From assembly GCF_034479555.1 (NCBI RefSeq), contig NZ_CP140151.1, forward strand, positions 496,001 through 560,000: a stretch of 64,000 nt of DNA, read 5' to 3'. Shown here in pieces: positions 21,709-29,954 of the stretch. The DNA comes from Chromohalobacter canadensis (GTDB taxonomy: Bacteria > Pseudomonadota > Gammaproteobacteria > Pseudomonadales > Halomonadaceae). The translations under genes were made by a program, and so were the position numbers. Below the pieces are notes generated by a model, which did not search any database, had not been told where the DNA came from, and saw nothing but the letters and a program-made list of their open reading frames with translations. How positions within the stretch are numbered: position 1 is the first letter of the stretch; every line of letters begins with the position of its first letter.

Positions 21709-21828
21709 GCGGAGTTGAGCTGCGACGCTGAGTGGTTCTACCTGGAAGCGCGCCTGCAAGCCTTCGAGGGCGACGAGCGCTTCATCGACCGGCACTGGAA
21801 AACGCGACGCCGCCGACGCTGGGTGTAA
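21709..21828 (+). pseudogene. Detached 3' coding segment of the CocE/NonD hydrolase
   Basis: Read in the same frame, the bases after the TAG encode about 39 residues (including SCDAEWFYLEARLQAFEGD) that resemble the usual C-terminus of this hydrolase family, ending at TAA. A single CAG-to-TAG or similar change would explain the split. Confidence 0.65.
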
Positions 21829-21879
21829 TGTCAGGGGATGCCCGGTCCATGAAACGGGATGACGATTAATAGCGTCAGA

Positions 21880-21907
21880 ACGCCCGAGGCGCTGCCTCGG
21901 GCGTTTT
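21880..21907 (+). terminator. Rho-independent terminator after the hydrolase gene
   Basis: ACGCCCGAGGC and GCCTCGGGCGT form an 11-bp stem with a 3-base loop, followed by TTTT. It lies between the hydrolase and the convergent toxin gene. Confidence 0.85.
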
Positions 21908-21911
21908 ATGC

Positions 21912-22175
21912 TCAATAGTGATACCTGCAGGATATGATCGTTATCGCGGCATCATCCACGGCATATACCAGACGGTTGGTCTCATCGATACGGCGTGACC
22001 AGAACCCCGTCATGTTTTCCTTGAGAGGTTCTGGTTTACCAATGCCCTCAAACGGGGAGCGCTTCACGTCAGAAATTAGCTTGTTAATTCTTTTGAGGGT
22101 TTTTTTATCCTGACTTTGCCAGTGGAGGTAGTCTTTCCATGACTCGTCCGTCCAGCAGAGCAAGCGACTATTCAT
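21912..22175 (-). CDS. yoeB: YoeB/Txe-family mRNA interferase toxin
   Basis: The 87-residue RelE-fold toxin cleaves mRNA in the ribosomal A site. Family marks include ESWKDYLHWQ, FEGIGKPEPLK, GFWSRRI, NRLVYAV and the C-terminal CRYHY with the catalytic His-Tyr. I prefer the ATG at 22175 (the one at 22181 is possible). It overlaps the antitoxin gene by 8-14 bases, the usual translational coupling of yefM-yoeB. Confidence 0.93.
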   Translation of the reverse strand: MNSRLLCWTDESWKDYLHWQSQDKKTLKRINKLISDVKRSPFEGIGKPEPLKENMTGFWSRRIDETNRLVYAVDDAAITIISCRYHY

Positions 22176-22428
22176 CCCCATCTATCAACTCACGCTCGGC
22201 GACTTTTCCAGCCTTGTATTGTGCAATTGACTTATTCAGATGTTCGGCATTGGCAGGGGAACGCAGCAGATGGACCGTTTCCATCAGGCCATTGTAATAG
22301 TCAAGCGACATTACCACCGCGTTCTCGGCATCACGACGCGTAATGACCGTGGTGTCGGCATCGTTGACCACGTTATCCAGTACTGCCTTGAGGCTATTGC
22401 GAGCCTCGGTGAAGGAAATAATTTTCAT
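22168..22428 (-). CDS. yefM: YefM antitoxin (Phd/YefM family)
   Basis: The 86-residue antitoxin has an N-terminal DNA-binding Phd/YefM fold (SFTEARNSLKAVLD, TVITRRDAENAVVMSL) and a C-terminal toxin-neutralising tail. It forms a complex with YoeB and represses the operon. TGTACA palindromes, the core of known YefM operators, lie just upstream at 22454-22459 and 22482-22487. Confidence 0.93.
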   Translation of the reverse strand: MKIISFTEARNSLKAVLDNVVNDADTTVITRRDAENAVVMSLDYYNGLMETVHLLRSPANAEHLNKSIAQYKAGKVAERELIDGDE

Positions 22429-22441
22429 CGGCCCTCTCTCC

Positions 22442-22487
22442 TGTACCGTTTACTGTACAATTCTAGCCTAACCTGCCGACATGTACA
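22442..22487 (-). promoter_or_regulatory. YefM-YoeB operator with repeated TGTACA cores
   Basis: Two perfect TGTACA palindromes (22454-22459, 22482-22487) and a partial third (TGTACC, 22442-22447) lie 14-60 bp upstream of yefM. TGTACA is the established core of the E. coli yefM-yoeB operator. Confidence 0.7.
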
Positions 22488-23002
22488 ATATCCTGTTACA
22501 CTCAACGCGTATCGTCTCTAGATAAACGCCCCGCCTTAGCGGCCAGACCATGCAAGGTTTCAGTAAGCGAGCAACCAACTACACCTGTTCCAGCCTGACT
22601 CAAGCCGGTAGCGTGTCTTTCCATCGCCAAGGCAGCAGTGTATCGAGATGGGTGTAAGCCCCCACGGGATACCACGAAGCGCGACAGCCTCTGAGGGATG
22701 TCCCCGTTGGCTTCAGAATGCCCGAGACGCTGCCTCGGGCATTTTTATGCCATGCGTCAGCCCCACAATGAGACCTCCAATGAACCATAGCGGTGCAAGG
22801 ACTACGCGCTACGATAGCCACGGCCCCGCAGTGCGGAGTTGATTGTGCACGTTGCACAGTTTATTGACTCACCGAAAAGCGGAAATCGACAACCTCACAC
22901 AGTCATTGCCATCACTCCCCAATAGTGGAACGTCTTTTGCTTCATGCATGGTGTAGAAAGACTACCTCCAGCTATTCATGCAGACTCTCTGCGGAGCATA
23001 CG
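22488..23002. other. Intergenic stretch with a terminator and possible transposase remnant
   Basis: There is no intact gene in ~500 bases. It holds a terminator hairpin (22718-22746). On the minus strand, 22600-22662 encodes HLDTLLPWRWKD before a stop, reminiscent of the C-terminus of IS66-type transposases. The rest is the promoter side of codB. Confidence 0.45.
22718..22746 (+). terminator. Second copy of a CCCGAG/CTCGGG terminator
   Basis: ATGCCCGAG pairs with CTCGGGCAT, followed by TTTTT. The hairpin and flanks (TTCAGAATGCCCGAG) resemble the terminator at 21880-21907, suggesting a local duplication, although no gene ends here. Confidence 0.65.
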
Positions 23003-24259
23003 ATGGAAACCTCAGACTACCCATTGAGCGAAGTGCCCAACAGCGAACGTAAAGGGCTGCTCTCCACCTCGGTTGTACTGCTCGGTTTTACCTTTTTTAC
23101 CGCCACCATGTGGGCGGGCGGATCACTCGGCGTCGCCTTCCCGTTCGGCGAGCTGCTGGGGATGATTCTTATCGGCAACCTGCTGCTGGGCACCTACGCG
23201 GCAGCTTTGGCTTATATTGCCTGTAAAAGCGGCCTCAACTCCGTGCTGATGGGACGTTTCTGTTTTGGCGAGATGGGCAGCAAACTGTCTGACTTCGTAC
23301 TCGGCTTTACTCAGATCGGCTGGTACGCATGGGGCACTGCCACCATCGCCGTGGTGCTGGTCAAGACCACCGGCATGCCGGAGTCGCTCGAGACTCCGCT
23401 GATGGTGCTGTTCGGCTTCGCCTTTTGCATCACCGCGATGATCGGCTTTCGCGGACTGGATCTGCTTTCCCGCGTTGCCGTGCCGGCGATGATGCTGTTC
23501 ATCCTGATCAGCCTCTACACTGGCCTGGTGGATGTCGGCGGTCTTTCCGGCCTTGCGGGCCAAACGCCCTCCGAGAGCATGAGCTTTGCCGCAGCCATCA
23601 CTGTGGTGATCGGCACCTTCATCAGTGGCGGCACCCAAGCCACCAACTGGAGCCGTTTCGCCCGCACGCCGAAGATCGCCGTGATCGCGACGTTGGCCGC
23701 CTTCTTCATCGGTAACGGCCTGATGGTGCTAACCGGCGCGCTGGGAGCGATGATCTATCAGCAGGCGGATATCGTCGATGTCATGCTGGCTCAGGGCTTC
23801 GTGGTGCTTGCCGTACTGATGTTGTTCCTCAACATCTGGACCACCCAGGACAACACCATCTACAACTTCGCCGTGGCCGGCTGCAACCTACTACGCACCG
23901 ACAAGCGCAAGGTGGTTACCGTGGCCGGCGCTGCCATCGGCACCGTGCTGGCCGTGGGCGGCATGTACAACCTGCTGATTCCTTTTTTGGTGCTGCTCGG
24001 TACCTTCATTCCACCGATCGGCGGCGTGATCATGGCGGACTTTTGGCTCAATCATAAGGGCCGGTATCCGAAGCTGGCCGACGTCAATCTGCCCGCCTTC
24101 AATTGGATCGGCCTGGCCTCCTATGCGATCGCTTCCGGGGTAGCGTACTTCTCCCCGATACTCCCGCCGCTGGTGGGCGTCATCGCCGCGGCCTTGTGTT
24201 ACGGCATCCTGCTGAAGCTGCCGCTCACCAGCCCCGCGCTGGACCCGGCCAAAGACTGA
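23003..24259 (+). CDS. codB: Cytosine permease CodB
   Basis: The 418-residue nucleobase:cation symporter-1 protein has about twelve membrane helices. It begins like E. coli CodB (a short acidic N-terminus then SVVLLGFTFFTATMWAGG) and carries GGTQATNWSRFAR (about 208-220) and WTTQDNTIYNFAVAG (about 272-286), diagnostic NCS1 motifs. The ATG at 23003 follows GCGGAG; a longer frame to 22925 is unlikely to be translated. It is the first gene of the operon with a PucR regulator and codA, one base apart from the regulator. Confidence 0.92.
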   Translation: METSDYPLSEVPNSERKGLLSTSVVLLGFTFFTATMWAGGSLGVAFPFGELLGMILIGNLLLGTYAAALAYIACKSGLNSVLMGRFCFGEMGSKLSDFVLGFTQIGWYAWGTATIAVVLVKTTGMPESLETPLMVLFGFAFCITAMIGFRGLDLLSRVAVPAMMLFILISLYTGLVDVGGLSGLAGQTPSESMSFAAAITVVIGTFISGGTQATNWSRFARTPKIAVIATLAAFFIGNGLMVLTGALGAMIYQQADIVDVMLAQGFVVLAVLMLFLNIWTTQDNTIYNFAVAGCNLLRTDKRKVVTVAGAAIGTVLAVGGMYNLLIPFLVLLGTFIPPIGGVIMADFWLNHKGRYPKLADVNLPAFNWIGLASYAIASGVAYFSPILPPLVGVIAAALCYGILLKLPLTSPALDPAKD

Positions 24260-24260
24260 T

Positions 24261-25610
24261 ATGGCTATAACCTGCGCCGAGATACCGCGCCTCCCCGGCC
24301 TGGAGGAAATCCGTTTCCGGGCAGGCCTGCAGGGCGGAAACCGCCCCGTTCGCTGGCCTTATGTAGCGGAAAACGACGCCATCGCTCCTTGGGTGCGCGG
24401 CGGCGAACTGGTGTTCGTCACCGGTATCAACCTGCATCGCAGCGAAGCCAACCTGAAGCAACTAGTGAACGAGGCTGTGGAACATCAGGTCGCGGGACTG
24501 GTGATACTCACCGGACCCGAGTTTATCCACGAGATACCCGCTAGCGTTCTGGAATTGGCCAACTCGCTGAATTTTCCGATCCTTGAACAGCCCTATTCGT
24601 TGAAGATGGTACTGGTGACCGAGGTAATCAGTAATGCCATCGTTCAGGACAACCTGATCGGGCAATCCATCAAGCTGTTCCTGACCCGACTGATCAACGG
24701 CTTTGCCGACGCACCTGAGCTGATCCACCTGCGCGCCGCCGAACTGGGGCTTAAAGATAACCGCCCTTATGCAGTGGTGTCCGTTCGCCTTTCGATCTTT
24801 CATCAGCGACTGCTCAGCGAGAACCTTGATCAGCACTGGCAATTGATTCACCAGCGTAACCAGTTGGAACAACACTTTGGTGAGTTACTGAAACGACGCG
24901 GAATCGACTGGCCTGTACTGGTGCTGGAGCAAGATCTGATCGCCATCTGGCCTGCGGACAAAGACAACGCCAGCGCTTTGTCCGACGACCTTGAATCCGC
25001 ACTTAGCCAGTTACAGAACCGAATGCCTGATCTGACACTCTACGCCGGTGCCAGCGACCTGCAGCCGGGGCTCAGCCAACTCTGCTCGGCTGTCGAGCAA
25101 GCCCGGCAGGCAGTCCAGTTCGCTATACAACACGGTGGCCAACGGCTGTTTTTCTACGATCAACTGGGTATCGCCCGTCTGTTTGCGGCGATTCCACAAC
25201 GCAACCTGCTGGCTCAGTTCTGCCAGCAGCAGCTTGGTAGCCTCTGCTTCGCCCGGGATGACCGGTCGTTGCAGCTGAAAGAAACCCTGACCCAGTACCT
25301 GAATCTGTTCGGCAACCAGCAGCAGACCGCCGAAAGCCTGAGTGTTCACCGCAACACGTTGAGACACCGCTTGAAACGCATCGAGCAGTTGATCGGCCAT
25401 CGCCTCGGCGACGCATTCGTGCGGCTCAACCTGCAGAACGCCCTGCTGATCGAGCAGATTCTATTCCAGCATCACGATATCGACGGCCAGTTCTCTACGG
25501 CAGGAGACCACTCAAGAAATGTCCATGAAAATCGTCAACGCTCGCCTTCGCCAGAAATCCCAGCTCCACACCCTAGAGATCAGCGCTGGGCTATTCAGCC
25601 AGATCAGTGA
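24261..25610 (+). CDS. PucR-family transcriptional regulator of cytosine use
   Basis: The 449-residue regulator has an N-terminal PucR purine-regulator domain (about 5-125), a middle GGDEF-like/CdaR segment and a C-terminal helix-turn-helix of the PucR type (AESLSVHRNTLRHRLKRIEQLIG, about 353-375). It starts one base after codB and runs 92 bases into codA in another frame. The last ~35 residues are low-complexity and may be dispensable. Position between permease and deaminase makes it the likely controller of this operon; effector unknown. Confidence 0.85.
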   Translation: MAITCAEIPRLPGLEEIRFRAGLQGGNRPVRWPYVAENDAIAPWVRGGELVFVTGINLHRSEANLKQLVNEAVEHQVAGLVILTGPEFIHEIPASVLELANSLNFPILEQPYSLKMVLVTEVISNAIVQDNLIGQSIKLFLTRLINGFADAPELIHLRAAELGLKDNRPYAVVSVRLSIFHQRLLSENLDQHWQLIHQRNQLEQHFGELLKRRGIDWPVLVLEQDLIAIWPADKDNASALSDDLESALSQLQNRMPDLTLYAGASDLQPGLSQLCSAVEQARQAVQFAIQHGGQRLFFYDQLGIARLFAAIPQRNLLAQFCQQQLGSLCFARDDRSLQLKETLTQYLNLFGNQQQTAESLSVHRNTLRHRLKRIEQLIGHRLGDAFVRLNLQNALLIEQILFQHHDIDGQFSTAGDHSRNVHENRQRSPSPEIPAPHPRDQRWAIQPDQ

Positions 25611-26775
25611 ACAAGATAGCGTGATCGCTTGCCCCGAAGGCGCCATCGATGCCGGCGGCAAATTGCTGTGCGCGCCGTTCGTGGAGCCGCATATCCACCT
25701 GGATGCAGCGCTGACCGCAGGTGAGCCACATTGGAACCAGAGCGGCACTCTGTTCGAGGGCATCGAGCGCTGGAGCGAACGCAAGCCAATGCTGCACGAG
25801 GCCGATATCCGTCGCCGCGTACTGGACACCATCGAGCTTCTGGTACGCAACGGCGTGCAGCATATCCGCACCCATGCGGACATCTCCGACCCCAGTCTGG
25901 TGGGCCTGAAGACCCTCTGCGCCCTGCGCGACGAACTGAAAGAAAAGATCGATCTACAAGTGGTCGCCTTCCCCCAGGATGGCCTGCTCTCCTTCCCCAA
26001 CGGCATGCAGCTAATGGAAGAAGCGCTGGAATTCGGTGCGGATGTAGTCGGCGGTATTCCGCATTTCGAGTACACCCGCGAGCTGGGCGTGGAATCGATG
26101 AAGACGGTGATCGGGCTGGCGAAGAAGTACGACCGTCTGGTGGACGTACACTGTGACGAGATCGACGATCCCAACTCTCGCTTTCTCGAAGTCCTCGCCT
26201 GCGAGGCGCTCTTCAATGAATTGGGCTCGCATGTCACCGCCAGCCACACCACAGCGATGCATTCCTACGACAACGCCTACTGCTCCAAATTATTCCGGCT
26301 TCTGAAGAACTCCGGCATCAATTTCATCGCTTGTCCCACAGAGAGCATCCATCTGCAGGGCCGTTTCGATACCTACCCGAAACGGCGCGGCCTGACGCGA
26401 GTAAAAGAGCTGCGTGAGGCCGGTATCAACGTTTGCTTTGCCGAGGATTCGATCTTCGATCCCTGGTACTCCCTGGGTAATGGAAAACTGCTTCGCAGCC
26501 TGGATTTCGGCCTGCATATCTGCCATATGATGGGCTATCGCGACTTCGAAAACGCACTGGATCTGATCACAGACAACAGCGCCCGCACCCTGAACATTCA
26601 AGATCACTACGGCATCGAAACCGGCAAGCCCGGCAGTTTCATCCTGCTTGACGGAGAAGACGACTACAGCGTGCTGCGCAAGCAAGGCGACGTACTGCTC
26701 TCGGTGCGTCAGGGCGAAATCATCATGCAGCGTGAACCGTCTCGGGTAACCAGCGGACGCTATGTTCTGGCCTGA
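25519..26775 (+). CDS. codA: Cytosine deaminase CodA
   Basis: This 418-residue amidohydrolase deaminates cytosine to uracil. Metal ligands are His58/His60 in EPHIHLDAAL, the VHCDEIDD segment (His and the catalytic Glu) and the Asp of FAEDSIFDPWY; TASHTTAMHSYDNAYC is a CodA-specific run. Length and start match E. coli CodA (427). The start overlaps the regulator gene by 92 bases; AGGAGA lies about 12 bases upstream. Confidence 0.93.
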   Translation: MSMKIVNARLRQKSQLHTLEISAGLFSQISEQDSVIACPEGAIDAGGKLLCAPFVEPHIHLDAALTAGEPHWNQSGTLFEGIERWSERKPMLHEADIRRRVLDTIELLVRNGVQHIRTHADISDPSLVGLKTLCALRDELKEKIDLQVVAFPQDGLLSFPNGMQLMEEALEFGADVVGGIPHFEYTRELGVESMKTVIGLAKKYDRLVDVHCDEIDDPNSRFLEVLACEALFNELGSHVTASHTTAMHSYDNAYCSKLFRLLKNSGINFIACPTESIHLQGRFDTYPKRRGLTRVKELREAGINVCFAEDSIFDPWYSLGNGKLLRSLDFGLHICHMMGYRDFENALDLITDNSARTLNIQDHYGIETGKPGSFILLDGEDDYSVLRKQGDVLLSVRQGEIIMQREPSRVTSGRYVLA

Positions 26776-26781
26776 CTCGCC

Positions 26782-27642
26782 TCAACCACGCCGCTCCCGC
26801 TCCAGCCGCTGCGCCATCAGCGAGGCCACCAGCGGGGTGTCAGCGTCGCGGTGGGTTGGCATCGCGAAGCGCGCGGCGTCGATCTCGTCGGTGTCGATGT
26901 CGGCGCTGACGAGGGTCTCGCCGTCCTCGGCCCGTGCCAGCACCCGGCCGTCGACGCCGACGATGCAACTGCCGCCCCAGAACCAGGCGTCGCCCTCGGC
27001 CCCGTAGCGATGCGCCATGACCATCGGCGTGGCGTACATCATGGCGTAGAACTGCAGGCAGATCAGCCAGTTGCCTTCGTCGTCGAAATCGCCGTCGACC
27101 ATTCCCGTCGCCGCGTTGGCCGGCGCCAGCATCACGTCGGGCCGCTCCAGCATGGCCGCGTGGGCCAGGCCCGGATTCCAGAGGTCGGCGCAGATCATCA
27201 CCCCGCAGGCGAGGCCATCGGCATCGGTGACAGTGAGTGTCTGCCCCTTGCCGAAATGCTTGCCCTCCTCGTGCCCGCCGTAGGTGCAGAGATTGAGCTT
27301 ACGATGCACGGCGACGACCCGCCCCTCGCACAGACACGCCATGGCATTGGCGTACTCGCCGCGGGCGCAGCGCTCGACGAAGCCCACCACGGTCAGTATG
27401 TCGCCGGTAGCATCCGCCAGCTGGAGCAGACGCGGATCATCGCGGTCCATCGCGACCTCGGGGACGCGCGCACTCAGGTCGTAACCGGTCAGCGAGAGCT
27501 CGGGGAACACCAGGACATCGATGCCCCGGTGGCACGCCGACTCGATGACGCGACGATGCGTCTCGATATTGCACGCGACATCGGCCAGGACGCAGTTAAT
27601 CTGGGCGGCGGCGAGTCGGTAATTCGTCCGGCGAGTGCTCAA
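26782..27642 (-). CDS. Nitrilase-superfamily carbon-nitrogen hydrolase (copy 1)
   Basis: This 286-residue cytoplasmic amidase-like enzyme carries the Glu-Lys-Cys triad in VFPELSLTGYD, HRKLNLCTYGG and MICADLWNPG. It is a paralog of the gene at 33124-33966, sharing the long motif around the active Cys and the C-terminal MPTHRDADTPLV. A TTG at 27642 with GGAGG nine bases upstream is the best start; no ATG fits, and the frame opens at 27660. It is convergent with codA (6-bp gap). Substrate unknown; linked by paralogy to the osmolyte transporter cluster. Confidence 0.82.
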   Translation of the reverse strand: MSTRRTNYRLAAAQINCVLADVACNIETHRRVIESACHRGIDVLVFPELSLTGYDLSARVPEVAMDRDDPRLLQLADATGDILTVVGFVERCARGEYANAMACLCEGRVVAVHRKLNLCTYGGHEEGKHFGKGQTLTVTDADGLACGVMICADLWNPGLAHAAMLERPDVMLAPANAATGMVDGDFDDEGNWLICLQFYAMMYATPMVMAHRYGAEGDAWFWGGSCIVGVDGRVLARAEDGETLVSADIDTDEIDAARFAMPTHRDADTPLVASLMAQRLERERRG

Positions 27643-28041
27643 GATGCAGGCCTCCAGCAAGGAAAATCAAAACACTAGATTATCGTCGACGAGCATACGG
27701 CGAAGTCGTTTAATTTCCTATTGAACGCCCATTGCCACTGAAAATGAATGATATGACACATCCTAATGCCCAAAACGGGGGGCACTCGCGAAGAGCGTGT
27801 TATGCTCTTCGCATAATACGAACTTATAAAAAGCCTTTCATATAAGAAATTTATAGCTTCGGCCTGAAACGTCGGCGAGCGAAGACCAGACAAGGCAAAA
27901 GACAGCGAAAAAACAGAGTTTACGGCCTGTAAATGAGTATTTTGAGCTGGTTTTTAACGCCGTATGGCCGAGCGCAGACAGTTTTCAGACGAAGCGTAAG
28001 TGTTCAAACAATTACTCGATCGCGAGTGCGAGGTCCGTGCC
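27643..28041. other. AT-rich divergent promoter region upstream of the OpuC-type operon
   Basis: There is no gene in ~400 bases. It contains a 9-bp inverted repeat at 27788-27812 and an AT-rich segment (about 27813-27855, with CATAAT and TTATAAAA) suited to promoters for the transporter operon. Confidence 0.5.
27788..27812. promoter_or_regulatory. Inverted repeat, candidate operator of the osmolyte operon
   Basis: GCGAAGAGC-7 bases-GCTCTTCGC is a perfect 9-bp inverted repeat, with a nested TTATGC/GCATAA at 27800-27816. It lies ~230 bp upstream of the first permease gene and just before an AT-rich promoter-like segment. Confidence 0.5.
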
Positions 28042-28707
28042 GTGGAATTACTGCAATATTTTCTCGACAATCTCGAGTTGCTGGGGACCCTTACTCTCGA
28101 GCACATCAGCCTGGTGGGTGTCGCGGTGGGGATCGCCACGCTGACCGGCGTCCCCATTGGCATCGCCATCACGAAAAATGAGCGCATCGCCAAGACCGTG
28201 CTCTACATCGCCTCAATCATCGTGACCATTCCCTCCATCGCGCTGTTCGGGATCATGATTCCGATCCTCTCGCTCATCGGCCAGGGCATCGGCTACATGC
28301 CGGCGGTCATCGCGGTGCTGCTGTACTCGCAGTTACCGATCATCCGCAACACCTACACCGCCATCAATAACGTCGACCCGGCCCTTCGCGAAGCCGCGCG
28401 CGGCGTCGGCATGAGCCAGAACCAGCGCCTGCGCATGGTCGAGATTCCGCTCGCCGTGCCGGTGATCATGGCCGGCGTGCGTACCGCCGTGGTGCTCAAC
28501 ATCGGCGTCATGGCAATCGCCGCCTATATCGGCGCCGGCGGGCTCGGTACTTTCATTAGTCGCGGCATCTCCCAGTCCGACCCGCGCCAACTGATCCTCG
28601 GCGCCGTGGCCGTCAGCATCCTGGCGATCATCGTCGACTATGCGCTGCTGGCACTGCAGAAGCGCTTGACACCCAAAGGGATGGAACGCGCCGCCGCCGC
28701 CACCTGA
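28042..28707 (+). CDS. OpuC/OsmU-type ABC transporter permease (first)
   Basis: The 221-residue inner-membrane protein has five to six helices and the BPD_transp_1 EAA loop (REAARGVGMSQNQRL, about 118-132). It belongs to the glycine betaine/choline OpuCB-YehW/YehY type. Start choice: GTG at 28042 with GAGG nine bases upstream; GTG at 28000 would add 14 residues. It is the first of four transporter genes (permease, ATPase, permease, binding protein), matching the OsmU arrangement with two permeases. Confidence 0.85.
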   Translation: MELLQYFLDNLELLGTLTLEHISLVGVAVGIATLTGVPIGIAITKNERIAKTVLYIASIIVTIPSIALFGIMIPILSLIGQGIGYMPAVIAVLLYSQLPIIRNTYTAINNVDPALREAARGVGMSQNQRLRMVEIPLAVPVIMAGVRTAVVLNIGVMAIAAYIGAGGLGTFISRGISQSDPRQLILGAVAVSILAIIVDYALLALQKRLTPKGMERAAAAT

Positions 28708-28769
28708 GCCGTTACCCGCGCCATTCTCTGTCGACCTGCAAAGGCTGCCGACCCGACAAGGACAACTTC

Positions 28770-29951
28770 ATGATTCGACTCGACAACTTGACCAAGGTCT
28801 TCGATACGCCCAAGGGCGCGGTGACCGCCGCCGACCATATCAGCATGGAGGTGCCCAGCGGCGAGATCTGCATCCTGCTCGGCCCCTCGGGCTGCGGCAA
28901 GACCACCACCCTGAAGATGATCAACCGCATCGTCCGGCCGACCTCTGGCAAGGTATTCATCAACGGCGAGGACACCTCCAGCCTCGATACCCAAGATCTG
29001 CGCCGCAACATCGGCTACGTGATCCAGCAGATCGGCCTGTTCCCCAACATGACCATCGAAGAAAACATCACCGTGGTGCCCAAGCTACTGGGCTGGGACA
29101 AGGCCAAGTACCGCGAGCGTGCCCGGGAGATGATGCGCATGATCGCCATGGAGCCGGACGCCTTCCTCAAGCGCTACCCCAGCGAGCTTTCCGGCGGACA
29201 GCAACAGCGCATCGGCGTGGCCCGGGCGCTGGCCGCCGATCCGCCGGTGATGCTGATGGACGAACCCTTCGGCGCCATCGACCCGATCAACCGGGCGGTG
29301 ATTCAGGACGAATTCCTGAAAATGCAGCAGGAACTGAACAAGACCATCATGTTCGTCAGTCACGACATCGACGAGGCGATCAAGATGGGCGACCGCATCG
29401 CCATCTTCCGTGATGGCAAGCTGGTCCAGTACTCGGAACCCGATGAACTGCTCGCCGCGCCCAAGAACGACTTCGTCGAATCTTTCCTCGGCGAGGACCG
29501 CGCACTGAAACGCCTCAACCTGGTCCAGGTCCGCGACCTGGCCAGCGAAGAGATCGGCTTGGTGCGTCCGGACGAAACGCTGGCCACCGCCCTTCAGCGC
29601 ATCGAATCCTACGGGTACCAGAACAGCATTGTGATGGTCAACGACAAGCGTCAGCCAGTGGGCATCATCAACGCCGCCGTGGCCCGTACCACCCAAGGGC
29701 ACTGTCGCGATCATTACCAGAGCGTGCCAGTGGTGGTCAGCCTCGACGACGACCTACGCAAGGTCGCCTCGCTGATGTTCGCCAACGACATGACCTGGGT
29801 GCCCTGCGTCGACGACGACGGCCGCATCGTCGGTCAGGTCACCCAGCGGGCGATCACCCATCACCTGGGCTCGCGCTATCGTGCTCATTCCAAGCGCGAG
29901 AGCGACGCCTCGGCTGCCGAAGCGGCATCGTCACCAGCCACCAAGGAGTAA
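28770..29951 (+). CDS. OpuC/OsmU-type ABC transporter ATPase with CBS domains
   Basis: The 393-residue ATPase energises osmolyte uptake. Walker A is GPSGCGKTT (about 37-45), the ABC signature LSGGQQQR (about 136-143) and Walker B VMLMDEPFG (about 156-164). Two C-terminal CBS domains (about 250-375) probably sense ionic strength as in OpuA. An AAGGA site precedes the start. The next gene starts 4 bases after its stop. Confidence 0.9.
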   Translation: MIRLDNLTKVFDTPKGAVTAADHISMEVPSGEICILLGPSGCGKTTTLKMINRIVRPTSGKVFINGEDTSSLDTQDLRRNIGYVIQQIGLFPNMTIEENITVVPKLLGWDKAKYRERAREMMRMIAMEPDAFLKRYPSELSGGQQQRIGVARALAADPPVMLMDEPFGAIDPINRAVIQDEFLKMQQELNKTIMFVSHDIDEAIKMGDRIAIFRDGKLVQYSEPDELLAAPKNDFVESFLGEDRALKRLNLVQVRDLASEEIGLVRPDETLATALQRIESYGYQNSIVMVNDKRQPVGIINAAVARTTQGHCRDHYQSVPVVVSLDDDLRKVASLMFANDMTWVPCVDDDGRIVGQVTQRAITHHLGSRYRAHSKRESDASAAEAASSPATKE

Positions 29952-29954
29952 GCC

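Noticed and set aside
20157..21731. 524-codon frame overlapping the CocE/NonD hydrolase gene
   Set aside because: Arg/Ala/Pro-rich translation typical of an alternative frame; the hydrolase frame has catalytic motifs.
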